Notes under the pieces: model-generated
What the model saw: only the letters and a program-made list of their open reading frames with translations
What the model was told of the DNA's origin: nothing
The model's database searches: none
DNA from: JAYEIH01 sp034659995
GTDB lineage: Archaea > Methanobacteriota_B > Thermococci > Methanofastidiosales > B48-G16
NCBI GenBank assembly: GCA_034659995.1
Contig: JAYEIH010000106.1
Coordinates: 1 to 9,752, forward strand
Direction of reading: 5' to 3'
Length of the DNA: 9,752 nucleotides
Position numbers and translations under genes: made by a program
Shown here: piece after piece, positions 1 to 5,250 of the stretch
How the letters are laid out: every line of letters starts with the position of its first letter
Numbering within the stretch: position 1 is the first letter of the stretch

Positions 1-2
1 AA

Positions 3-74
3 GAGAGAAGGGAAGGACTGGTACTCATTGTTCTTGGAACGGAGAAAGGTACTTTAAGGTATATGTTAGAGTGA
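3..74 (+). CDS. 3' end of an unrecognised protein, 5' truncated by the window
   Basis: An open frame enters from the left edge and stops at TGA 72-74, giving the last 23 residues of a protein that ends EKGTLRYMLE. No family can be assigned from so short a tail. It is judged a real coding end because a second copy at 835-906 matches it at 16 of 23 residues, and most of the substitutions are conservative (R/K, E/D, I/V, L/M), as expected when the protein sequence was under selection. The stop lies 4 nt before the membrane-protein gene that follows, so the two are probably translationally coupled and co-transcribed. Gene identity and function are unknown. Confidence 0.6.
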   Translation, partial: ERREGLVLIVLGTEKGTLRYMLE

Positions 75-138
75 GTGCATGAGTTTCATTCCTAAGGAGA
101 AGGAAGAGATAAAGTGGCTCATCATAATTGCAGCAAGT
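3..138 (+). repeat. Left copy of a diverged gene-junction duplication
   Basis: This segment aligns without gaps, at a constant offset of 832 bp, to 835-970. It covers the tail of one gene, the 4-nt spacer and the first 20 codons of the next. A 17-nt exact match lies at 42-58 (partner 874-890). The register is kept across both reading frames and the spacer. Confidence 0.75.
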
Positions 139-447
139 GTTTTTTTATTAAATCTTTTTCATTTGCTCGTTTGGAGACCTTTTATTGGAAATTCTTGTTG
201 GCATTTTAAAGTTTTTGTTCTTTTTATCTCTTTGGGGTTTATTTTCGGGTTTTTGACAGAAATTGAAGCAAAAAAATGCTTCTATCTTGCTTTTAAAGGA
301 GCGTTTATAGGAGGGGCAATTTTTCTTTTAATCCTTTTTCCTTCCCCATCAGTCATATTGTTTATGATCTCCCAAATGCTAATATTTAGTATTGCCGTCA
401 CCGCAGGGAAAAGCTTGAAAGAAAACTTTGAAAAATCCCCAGGTTAA
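79..447 (+). CDS. Small four-helix integral membrane protein, unknown function
   Basis: The predicted protein has 122 residues. It starts with a charged cytoplasmic-type stretch (residues 5-12, rich in K and E), followed by four hydrophobic segments at about 13-32, 42-60, 67-88 and 91-110, and a short charged tail. There is no signal peptide beyond the first helix and no catalytic motif. The ATG at 79 is chosen because it lies 4 nt after the stop of the upstream gene, and the same spacing is kept in the decayed copy at 911. There is no clear SD, which fits coupling to the upstream gene. A small membrane protein placed directly after another small gene can be a regulator/membrane pair or a toxin/immunity-like pair, but nothing here decides that. 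I do not recognise the family. Confidence 0.75.
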   Translation: MSFIPKEKEEIKWLIIIAASVFLLNLFHLLVWRPFIGNSCWHFKVFVLFISLGFIFGFLTEIEAKKCFYLAFKGAFIGGAIFLLILFPSPSVILFMISQMLIFSIAVTAGKSLKENFEKSPG

Positions 448-521
448 GATTACATAGCCTCGATACTTATAAAGTTCTCCCATATGGCATTAGAAAAGAT
501 TATTTTGCACTCTAGGATTTA

Positions 522-590
522 ACAGATTTTTTTCATATTTTTGGAAATTTTTGCTACCATTTCTTTGTTACTATTCTTTTTAATATTTTT
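522..590 (+). terminator. Multi-T-tract terminator after the membrane-protein gene
   Basis: Within 70 nt there are five T runs of 5-7 residues (527-533, 538-542, 548-552, 577-581, 586-590). Archaeal RNA polymerase terminates on successive U tracts without needing a hairpin, so this is a good candidate for the end of the transcript that carries 79-447. It lies about 80 nt past the stop codon. Confidence 0.6.
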
Positions 591-610
591 ACTGACGTGG
601 CTTGTAATTT

Positions 611-636
611 AGGTGCATGCATAGGTGCATAGGTGA
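611..636 (+). repeat. Tandem AGGTGCAT words
   Basis: AGGTGCAT occurs at 611-618 and 623-630, and AGGTGA follows at once at 631-636. The 8-bp palindrome TGCATGCA sits at 614-621. The unit resembles an SD core, but no reading frame follows it. It may be an operator or a chance short duplication. Confidence 0.35.
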
Positions 637-771
637 GAAATAAACGCTACACATTTGGTGAATAATGATATGGTAGAGTGAACCCATAAATCCTCGTTTT
701 AACCCCCTCCCAATTTCATGAGTAACTAAGAACTCTAACATCTGGTACAGCATCTCAGAATACAGCAGGAT

Positions 772-906
772 ATGGTAAACGTTAACTACAACGCGAGAAA
801 AGACAGATCGATCATTATAACAAGAGAGGGCGTTGAGAAAAGAGACGGACTGGTGCTGGTCGTCATGAGAACAGAGAAAGGTACTTTAAGTTATACACTA
901 GAGTGA
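772..906 (+). pseudogene. Remnant of the upstream gene of the duplicated pair
   Basis: From an ATG at 772 an open frame of 44 codons ends at TGA 904-906. Its last 23 residues match the tail at 3-74 at 16 of 23 positions, ending in the shared block TEKGTL followed by Y, L and E. Upstream in the same frame there are stop codons between about 718 and 740, and a neighbouring frame is open there, so the 5' part looks lost or frameshifted. It could instead be a genuine 44-residue protein, but the stop codons upstream and the broken partner gene right behind it favour a remnant. Confidence 0.55.
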
Positions 907-970
907 CAACATGGGGATTATTCCAGAAGATAAGGAAGAGCGGAAGTGATTGGCAATTGTTGCTATAACA
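835..970 (+). repeat. Right, decayed copy of the gene-junction duplication
   Basis: This is the partner of 3-138. Both copies keep the TGA stop (904-906 here), a 4-nt spacer and an ATG (911). After about codon 20 of the second gene the two copies stop resembling each other, so the rest of the membrane protein has been deleted or replaced. Confidence 0.75.
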
Positions 971-1018
971 GAGATATCTGAAATTCCGAACCCCGCCTTT
1001 AAGAATGCCAAGCCTTAA
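911..1018 (+). pseudogene. Truncated relic of the four-helix membrane protein
   Basis: Reading from the ATG at 911 gives MGIIPEDKEERK, then TGA at 947-949, then LAIVAIT. This matches the first 20 codons of the gene at 79 (MSFIPKEKEEIKW, then LIIIAAS). The stop replaces the TGG codon of Trp13, so a single G-to-A change would explain it. The frame then stays open to TAA 1016-1018, but with only about 22 further residues and no hydrophobic helices, so most of the gene is also missing. TGA recoding is unlikely because TGA is the normal terminator of other genes here (for example 3626-3628 and 5223-5225). Confidence 0.7.
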
Positions 1019-1044
1019 AAATTCCAAATGACTAGAATAATATC

Positions 1045-1051
1045 AAGGAGA
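1045..1051 (+). promoter_or_regulatory. Shine-Dalgarno deciding the start at 1060
   Basis: AAGGAGA is one of the strongest SD sites in the window and sits 8 nt from ATG 1060 but only 2 nt from GTG 1054, so it supports the ATG. A weak TATA-like CTTAAAAATT lies at 1014-1023. Confidence 0.6.
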
Positions 1052-1059
1052 GAGTGCAT

Positions 1060-1671
1060 ATGAAAATTAAAGAAATCAAAATCATAAAATCTGTTTTAAG
1101 TAAAGAAATAGGAAGGTCATGGCCCTTGTTTTTAATAAAATGCCTGATCAGAAAAAGGTCTGTATTTAACAGTACCCATTGGGCAAATGAGAAAGGTGCA
1201 GAATCGAAATTCACTAAACGTTTGTCTATCAGCGCTGCAATGTACCTCAATCTCAAAGAGAAAATGGGTAAAGAAAGAGCTTTTGGGATAATGAGAAAAA
1301 TACTTGTTCCTATCGGCTGCAATGAGCAATGGAAGCATTTACAGTCTTTGAAGGTTTTTGACAAGAAACCCATGAAGCGGCTTATGACTTTTAATGATTT
1401 AATGGATAGAAAAGGAGCAGCTCAGTTTAATAAGAGAGAGCATGTGAAACAGGATGATAAGATCTGCCATTTTGTTATCACGAGGTGTGTATTCAATGAT
1501 TTTTTCACTGAAGCGGGTACGCCAGAATTAACAAAACTGTTTTGCGAGGTAGATAAAGAATTTTTTCCAAAAGCTTTTGTCGAGTTTGAATTTCATCGCG
1601 GAAGTTCTTGGGAAAATACTATCACGTATGGACAAGATCATTGTGAATTCATATTTGAAAAGAAAGATTAA
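1060..1671 (+). CDS. L-2-amino-thiazoline-4-carboxylate hydrolase family protein
   Basis: The predicted cytoplasmic protein has 203 residues. The C-terminal third carries the cysteine-rich pattern of the L-2-amino-thiazoline-4-carboxylic acid hydrolase family: C136-HFVITRC143-VFNDFF, then PEL at about 155-157, LFCEVD with C162 and D165, and a last block with F-x-F-H-R (about 176-180) and G191-x-x-x-C195-F. The named activity opens the thiazoline ring on a bacterial route to cysteine. Most family members are uncharacterised, so the substrate here is open. The N-terminal half is helical and basic. The ATG at 1060 is chosen over the GTG at 1054 because AAGGAGA (1045-1051) is then 8 nt upstream. 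The gene lies alone between a pseudogene region and a possible insertion, which fits an accessory gene. Confidence 0.7.
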   Translation: MKIKEIKIIKSVLSKEIGRSWPLFLIKCLIRKRSVFNSTHWANEKGAESKFTKRLSISAAMYLNLKEKMGKERAFGIMRKILVPIGCNEQWKHLQSLKVFDKKPMKRLMTFNDLMDRKGAAQFNKREHVKQDDKICHFVITRCVFNDFFTEAGTPELTKLFCEVDKEFFPKAFVEFEFHRGSSWENTITYGQDHCEFIFEKKD

Positions 1672-1673
1672 AA

Positions 1674-1820
1674 ATGATATTCGGCAGGTTCGGAACTCTA
1701 CGGTCGCTTCGCAACCTTGCCCTTTGGGTTATATAACACGGGATATACAACTTTACTACGCTTCGCCCGACTTTACTCCTTACGGTCGCAAACTTCCTTT
1801 AAGCCCGGTTCCGATATTAG
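1674..1820. mobile_element. Possible 147-bp MITE-like or intergenic repeat element
   Basis: The block starts ATGATATTCGG and ends CCGATATTAG. The ends form an imperfect inverted repeat (ATATTCGG against ATATCGG read inward), and both sides are flanked by TAAAA (1669-1673 and 1821-1825), a possible 5-bp target duplication. A second inner inverted pair is TTCGGAAC (1689-1696) with GTTCCGA (1808-1814). Inside are three related words: CTACGGTCGCTTCGC (1698-1712), CTACGCTTCGC (1756-1766) and TTACGGTCGC (1780-1789). The block is CpG-rich, unlike the AT-rich flanks, and encodes no protein I can support. The flanking repeat is A-rich and could be chance, so insertion is an inference. Confidence 0.4.
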
Positions 1821-1828
1821 TAAAAGTG

Positions 1829-1880
1829 TTTCTATTTTCTTTGTTCTTTTTTACTGGCCTCACTCTTTTACTTTTTTTAT
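1829..1880 (+). terminator. T-rich terminator zone
   Basis: Repeated T runs (three to seven long) with short C/A interruptions lie between the hydrolase gene and the TGT gene, the longest at 1847-1852 and 1872-1878. This fits archaeal U-tract termination of the upstream transcript before the next promoter at 1907. Confidence 0.5.
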
Positions 1881-1906
1881 ACCTGCGGCCGTACCACAGG
1901 ATGTCC

Positions 1907-1917
1907 TTTTTATATAT
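1907..1917 (+). promoter_or_regulatory. TATA box, leaderless promoter of the TGT-family gene
   Basis: TTTTTATATATG is centred near 1912, 24 nt before the ATG at 1936. No SD is present in between. With archaeal initiation about 25 nt past the TATA centre, transcription would begin at or next to the start codon. Confidence 0.6.
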
Positions 1918-1935
1918 GCATTAATAGATCATACC

Positions 1936-2946
1936 ATGAACCAGAAGAAAATAACCACGGCCCATGGTGAGATAGAGACTCCGGCTCTACTGCCCGTATC
2001 CGCAGCTTCCTATGGGATCTGGGACCTCTGGATAGACGAAAAAAAGTTTCCGGCTCCGTGGGAGCTGGCACAGGGAACAATTTTGAGTTTATATCACATT
2101 CTTCGGTACAAAAGAAAGGATAAAATCCGTAAAGAAGGCATTCACAAGGTTTTAAAGACAAAAAAACCCATTTTCATAGATTCCGGTGGATTTCAGTATA
2201 TGAAAAAAAATGAAGAGCTGGAACAGAACTTTGTTCTCCAGTACCAGGAGGAGGCAGGATGCGATATTGGTGTTACCTTTGATTATCCAATTGCCCCCAA
2301 ACTCTCTCGAAAAGAGAAAGAAAGAAGGATGAGAAAAAGCGTCGAGAACTCAAATCTGGCTTTAACGCTGAAAAAAAATAAAAAGATGATGCTGTACTCA
2401 GCAGTTCACGGTCATGAGCCAAAGGATGTAAAAGAGTATTTAAGAGGTCTTGATGAGGGCTTTGACGGGTATGCCGTAGGTTCATTGGTTCCCAAAAGGA
2501 GGGATTATGAGACGTTGGCAAAGGTGATATCTGCAGCCAAAAGTGAAAAACCGATTCATGCCTTTGGCATTACGGGGTTTCCGGCGCTCTTTGCGCTGAG
2601 TTATATGGGCGTGGAGACCTTTGATTCATGGACGTATGTTGTGGCAGCGGCATTTAAGGAGTATATACATCCAGAGACACTAAAAAGAGTTAAACTTAGA
2701 GATGTGGAGGAGCTTCCGGAGTGTGACTGTTTCATCTGTGAGAAATACGGCCTGAAAGATTTCCTTGAGAGCACGAGTGAGGCTGAGATACTTATAGCTC
2801 TGCATAATCTCAGTATCTTTCTAAGGGAGATGAGACTTATACGGGAGAAAATAGGAGAAAATGAGTTGGAGGCCCATATTTTGGAGAGGGGAGAGAAAAA
2901 TGCATCAATAAAAAGAGCGTTCACTATAGCCAAGAAATATATATAA
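1936..2946 (+). CDS. TGT-family tRNA(-like) guanine transglycosylase, catalytic core only
   Basis: The predicted protein has 336 residues and a TGT fold. The N-terminus HGEIETPALLPV (10-21) is the typical family opening. DSGGFQ (82-87) carries the general-acid/base Asp. Then come VGSLVP (181-186) and ETFDSWTY with the presumed nucleophile D230. The zinc site is C263-x-C265-x2-C268 with H290. The FDS motif and the zinc region resemble archaeal TgtA, which exchanges G15 of tRNA for preQ0 on the way to archaeosine. Usual TgtA is nearly twice as long, with C-terminal PUA-containing domains that are absent here. It may be the catalytic half of a split ArcTGT or a paralogue such as a DpdA-like DNA-modifying enzyme, though no other dpd genes are visible. 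The frame is open further upstream, but family homology starts right at this ATG and a TATA box is correctly spaced for it. Confidence 0.85.
   Translation: MNQKKITTAHGEIETPALLPVSAASYGIWDLWIDEKKFPAPWELAQGTILSLYHILRYKRKDKIRKEGIHKVLKTKKPIFIDSGGFQYMKKNEELEQNFVLQYQEEAGCDIGVTFDYPIAPKLSRKEKERRMRKSVENSNLALTLKKNKKMMLYSAVHGHEPKDVKEYLRGLDEGFDGYAVGSLVPKRRDYETLAKVISAAKSEKPIHAFGITGFPALFALSYMGVETFDSWTYVVAAAFKEYIHPETLKRVKLRDVEELPECDCFICEKYGLKDFLESTSEAEILIALHNLSIFLREMRLIREKIGENELEAHILERGEKNASIKRAFTIAKKYI
2936..2946 (+). promoter_or_regulatory. TATA box, leaderless promoter of the phosphoesterase gene
   Basis: AATATATATAA is centred near 2941 and overlaps the last codons of the TGT gene. It lies 25 nt before the ATG at 2966, and no SD is present. 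The phosphoesterase can therefore be transcribed independently in spite of the 19-nt gap. Confidence 0.55.
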
Positions 2947-2965
2947 TCTTTCATAATGCGTACTG

Positions 2966-3628
2966 ATGATTACCGTCATCTCGGATATCCATGGAAATCT
3001 GGAGGCTCTTGAAGAGGTTTTAGCGCATGCAGAAGGTGATATTTACTGCTGCGGAGATTTTGTAGGGTACGGTCCCAATCCCAATGAGGTGATAGAGCTT
3101 TGTATTGAAAGAAATGTACAGGGGGTGATGGGTAACCATGATCACGCTGTGCTTCATGAGCCGCGAGGATTTAATGTTCATGCTCAGAGGGCTATCAGCT
3201 GGACAAACTCCGTTCTGAATCAAGAGAGCAGGAAGTTTTTAAAGGAACTGCAGTTTGGTCTTACCATGGAGAAGGGGGGTAAGAAAATCTCGATCTATCA
3301 CGGTTCCCCAACAAGTATCACCCAGTATCTCTACCCGAGTTATCCCGATTCATACTTCAGAAAATTTCTATACGGTATAGATATTCTGATGCTGGGCCAT
3401 ACGCATATCCCAATGACAAAAACCATAGGGAATAAACTGGTCCTGAACCCCGGCTCCGTTGGACAGCCGAGGGATAAGGATCCCAGAGCAAGTATGCTTT
3501 TTCTTTCTCCCGAAAAAATGAGCTGCGAGATACGAAGAATGGAGTATAGCAAGGAAAAATACAGGAAAAAAATAATAAAAAATAACCTGCCCGACTTTTT
3601 ATGGCAGAGGCTGTATTCAGGTCTTTGA
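2966..3628 (+). CDS. Calcineurin-like metallophosphoesterase, MJ0936/YfcE type
   Basis: The predicted cytoplasmic phosphodiesterase or phosphatase has 220 residues and a complete dinuclear metal site: D7-x-H9 in SDIHGN, G30-D31 in CGDFVGYGPNP, GNHD with N57 and H58, H112 in YHGSP, and GHTH with H145 and H147. The late motif NPGSVGQPRD (161-170) is typical of the small YfcE/MJ0936 group, which cleaves phosphodiesters with Mn or Ni in vitro. The physiological substrate is generally unknown. Length is normal for an MJ0936-type protein with a short C-terminal extension. The ATG at 2966 begins directly with the first beta strand (ITVISDIHG). The gene follows the TGT gene by 19 nt and ends 17 nt from the convergent alba gene. 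Confidence 0.92.
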   Translation: MITVISDIHGNLEALEEVLAHAEGDIYCCGDFVGYGPNPNEVIELCIERNVQGVMGNHDHAVLHEPRGFNVHAQRAISWTNSVLNQESRKFLKELQFGLTMEKGGKKISIYHGSPTSITQYLYPSYPDSYFRKFLYGIDILMLGHTHIPMTKTIGNKLVLNPGSVGQPRDKDPRASMLFLSPEKMSCEIRRMEYSKEKYRKKIIKNNLPDFLWQRLYSGL

Positions 3629-3630
3629 GT

Positions 3631-3660
3631 GTCCTTTTCTCATTTTTATTTGGCTTTTTT
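3631..3660 (+). terminator. T-tract terminator of the phosphoesterase gene
   Basis: TTTT, TTTTT, TTT and TTTTTT runs directly follow the stop at 3628 and extend into the 3' end of alba on the other strand. They fit U-tract termination on the plus strand. The last codons of alba (AAA-rich on its own strand) generate part of the signal. Confidence 0.5.
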
Positions 3661-3906
3661 GTCTTCCCTTATCAGCGTTATCTCGCAGGTGCTGACAGCT
3701 CTGTCCTCTATCTTTTCCGTACCTATCTCGATCTTATCAAGCTTGGCCTCCTGATAGAACCTGTTTCTTGTTATCTCTGCGACGTCTACTGCCTTGGATA
3801 TGTTTCTTCCTCTTGCTTTCAAAATGACTTCGTCTCCGGAATTAAACCCTGTCACTACAGCTAGCACGTAGGCCATAGCACCCTTTTTACCTATTAGAAC
3901 ATCCAT
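3646..3906 (-). CDS. albA: Alba family DNA/RNA-binding chromatin protein
   Basis: The predicted protein has 86 residues. Alba is an abundant archaeal dimer that coats DNA and also binds RNA. The signature is complete: VLIGKK (3-8) with the lysine pair where Sulfolobus Alba is acetylated, AYVLAVVT, the KARGRNISKAVDVAEI block in the middle, NRF, and a C-terminal strand STCEITLIRE. The ATG at 3906 is chosen because family homology begins right after it and GAGGGTGA lies 5 nt upstream. A GTG at 3915 in the same frame would add three residues (MTK) but leaves no room for an SD. The gene is convergent with the phosphoesterase and transcribed away from the aldo-keto reductase. A TATA box at about 3962-3971 implies a leader of about 35 nt. 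Confidence 0.93.
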   Translation of the reverse strand: MDVLIGKKGAMAYVLAVVTGFNSGDEVILKARGRNISKAVDVAEITRNRFYQEAKLDKIEIGTEKIEDRAVSTCEITLIREDKKAK

Positions 3907-3961
3907 TTTTGTCACCCTCTTTGCGTTATCTTTGTATCGTCCTTGGGGTATTATACTGAGA

Positions 3962-3971
3962 GTATATAAAG
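3962..3971 (-). promoter_or_regulatory. TATA box of alba
   Basis: On the minus strand CTTTATATAC is centred near 3966. Initiation about 25 nt downstream would fall near 3941, giving a short 5' leader before the SD GAGGGTGA and the ATG at 3906. Unlike its neighbours, alba would thus have a leader and an SD, which suits a highly expressed gene. Confidence 0.55.
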
Positions 3972-4058
3972 CTTTCGGAAATCTATGGTCCAACCTATAC
4001 GTGTGATGGGAATGCTTGTAGTTCCTTCCAGAGGCCCCTATTTTTCTCCCAAGAGAAC

Positions 4059-4066
4059 CTTTAAAT
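4059..4066 (+). promoter_or_regulatory. TATA box of the aldo-keto reductase gene
   Basis: CTTTAAAT is centred near 4063, 26 nt before the ATG at 4089, so the transcript is leaderless or nearly so. A weak AAGGAT lies 8 nt before the ATG but would fall before or at the expected start of the RNA. Confidence 0.55.
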
Positions 4067-4088
4067 TGAAAAGACCCGAAGGATACAT

Positions 4089-5225
4089 ATGCAGTACAGA
4101 ACCTTTGGTAAACTTAACTGGAGACCATCTGCTCTGGGGTTTGGTGCCATGCGTTTACCCGTAGTAGACGGGGATCGGGGCAAGATCGATAAACAGGAGG
4201 CTACCAATATGATAAGGTACGCCATTGATAATGGTGTCAACTATGTGGATACCGCCTACCCGTATCATAAGGGAGAATGTGAACCGTTCCTTGGTAAGGC
4301 GTTGCAGGATGGGTACCGGGAAAAGGTCAAACTGGCCACAAAACTACCCACATGGCTGATAGAAGCGCCCGAGGATTTTGATAAATACCTCAACGAGCAG
4401 CTTGAGAGATTGCAGACCCCGCACATTGATTTTTATCTGCTGCACGCGTTAAATAAAAAGCGGTGGAAGAAAATGCAGAAATACCGTATACTTAAGCAGG
4501 CTGAGAAGGCAGTTGCTGACGGTCGTATTCAGTACTTGGGGTTTTCCTTCCACGATGAGTATGAGGTCTTCAAAAAAATTGTTGACGCATATGACTGGAC
4601 CTTCTGTCAGATTCAGTACAACTATATGGATGAGATGTATCAGGCGGGAACCAAAGGATTAAAGTACGCAGCACAGAAAGGATTAGCAGTAGTAGTGATG
4701 GAACCGATACGAGGAGGTCAGCTTTCCCGAAATCCTCCGGAACTTATTGAAAATATATGGAATACCGCTTCGTATAAACGCAGTCCTGCGGAGTGGGCAT
4801 TACAGTGGGTCTGGGACCATCCCGAGGTCTCTGTTGTTCTCAGCGGCATGAGCACTATGAAGCAGGTGAAAGAGAATGTTTTCAGCGCTAAAAGATCGGG
4901 ATCGAATACTCTGAGGGGCGAAGATCTGCGTTTAATCTCGCGAGTGAGGGATAGGTACAGAGAGCTCTGCCCAGTGCCATGCACACAGTGCAAGTACTGC
5001 ATGCCTTGTCCGAACGGCGTTAATATCCCGCGAATTCTTGAGATTTACAATGAGAAGACAATGTACAACGATGAAGAAGCTGCGAGGCGATCATATCAAT
5101 TCCTTAAAGAAGAACAAAGGGCAGACAACTGCATAGACTGCGGCGAGTGCGAGGAGAAATGTCCTCAGTCTATTGATATCAGGGACTGGCTTAAAAAAGT
5201 GCATGATATTTTCGGAGAGGGCTGA
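4089..5225 (+). CDS. Aldo-keto reductase with C-terminal iron-sulfur ferredoxin-like domain
   Basis: The predicted protein has 378 residues, about 290 of them an AKR TIM barrel. The catalytic tetrad is visible as D54 and Y59 in VDTAYPYH, K85 in ATKLP, and H119 in LLHAL. The N-terminus GKLNWRPSALGFGAMRLP is the usual AKR start. The C-terminal region carries C298-x2-C301-x2-C304-x2-C307-P (with C294 nearby) and C348-x2-C351-x2-C354-x3-C358-P, enough cysteines for two Fe-S clusters. This matches the COG1453 type of predicted Fe-S oxidoreductases common in anaerobic archaea and bacteria, which may couple carbonyl or alcohol redox to ferredoxin rather than only to NAD(P)H. The substrate is unknown. 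The zincin-like gene follows after a 25-nt gap, so the two are probably co-transcribed. Confidence 0.92.
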   Translation: MQYRTFGKLNWRPSALGFGAMRLPVVDGDRGKIDKQEATNMIRYAIDNGVNYVDTAYPYHKGECEPFLGKALQDGYREKVKLATKLPTWLIEAPEDFDKYLNEQLERLQTPHIDFYLLHALNKKRWKKMQKYRILKQAEKAVADGRIQYLGFSFHDEYEVFKKIVDAYDWTFCQIQYNYMDEMYQAGTKGLKYAAQKGLAVVVMEPIRGGQLSRNPPELIENIWNTASYKRSPAEWALQWVWDHPEVSVVLSGMSTMKQVKENVFSAKRSGSNTLRGEDLRLISRVRDRYRELCPVPCTQCKYCMPCPNGVNIPRILEIYNEKTMYNDEEAARRSYQFLKEEQRADNCIDCGECEEKCPQSIDIRDWLKKVHDIFGEG

Positions 5226-5250
5226 GAGTTTTTTATAGTTGGGATTGGAT

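Larger units (their letters stand above)
448..771. other. Non-coding stretch with a small direct repeat
   Basis: No convincing gene is seen in this stretch. It holds the T-tract terminator, a TATA-like CTTATAAAG at 466-474 with no supported gene behind it, and the short repeat at 611-636. Its right part, from about 718, may be eroded coding sequence of the duplicated upstream gene: stop codons interrupt the frame that later becomes the conserved tail ending at 906. I cannot trace that homology further, because the intact copy lies outside the window. Confidence 0.5.

Noticed and set aside
484..522. Twelve-codon frame after a TATA-like CTTATAAAG
   Set aside because: The spacing from the TATA centre (about 15 nt) is too short for a leaderless start, there is no SD, and nothing supports expression.
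611..636. CRISPR-like repeat
   Set aside because: The units are only 8 bp long, with no regular spacers and no cas genes in the window.
947..949. TGA read as Trp or selenocysteine in the relic
   Set aside because: TGA terminates several intact genes here, no recoding structure is evident, and the frame is truncated soon after anyway.
1054..1059. GTG at 1054 as the start of the hydrolase gene
   Set aside because: The SD AAGGAGA would be only 2 nt away; the ATG at 1060 has proper spacing.
1681..1760. tRNA-like gene suggested by GGTTCGGAAC
   Set aside because: No acceptor, D or anticodon stems can be paired around it; the motif belongs to the internal repeats of the block.
1717..1935. In-frame upstream extension of the TGT gene by 73 codons
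   Set aside because: The extension runs through the CpG-rich repeat block and the T-rich terminator zone, has no similarity to the family, and the TATA box at 1907 would lie inside it.
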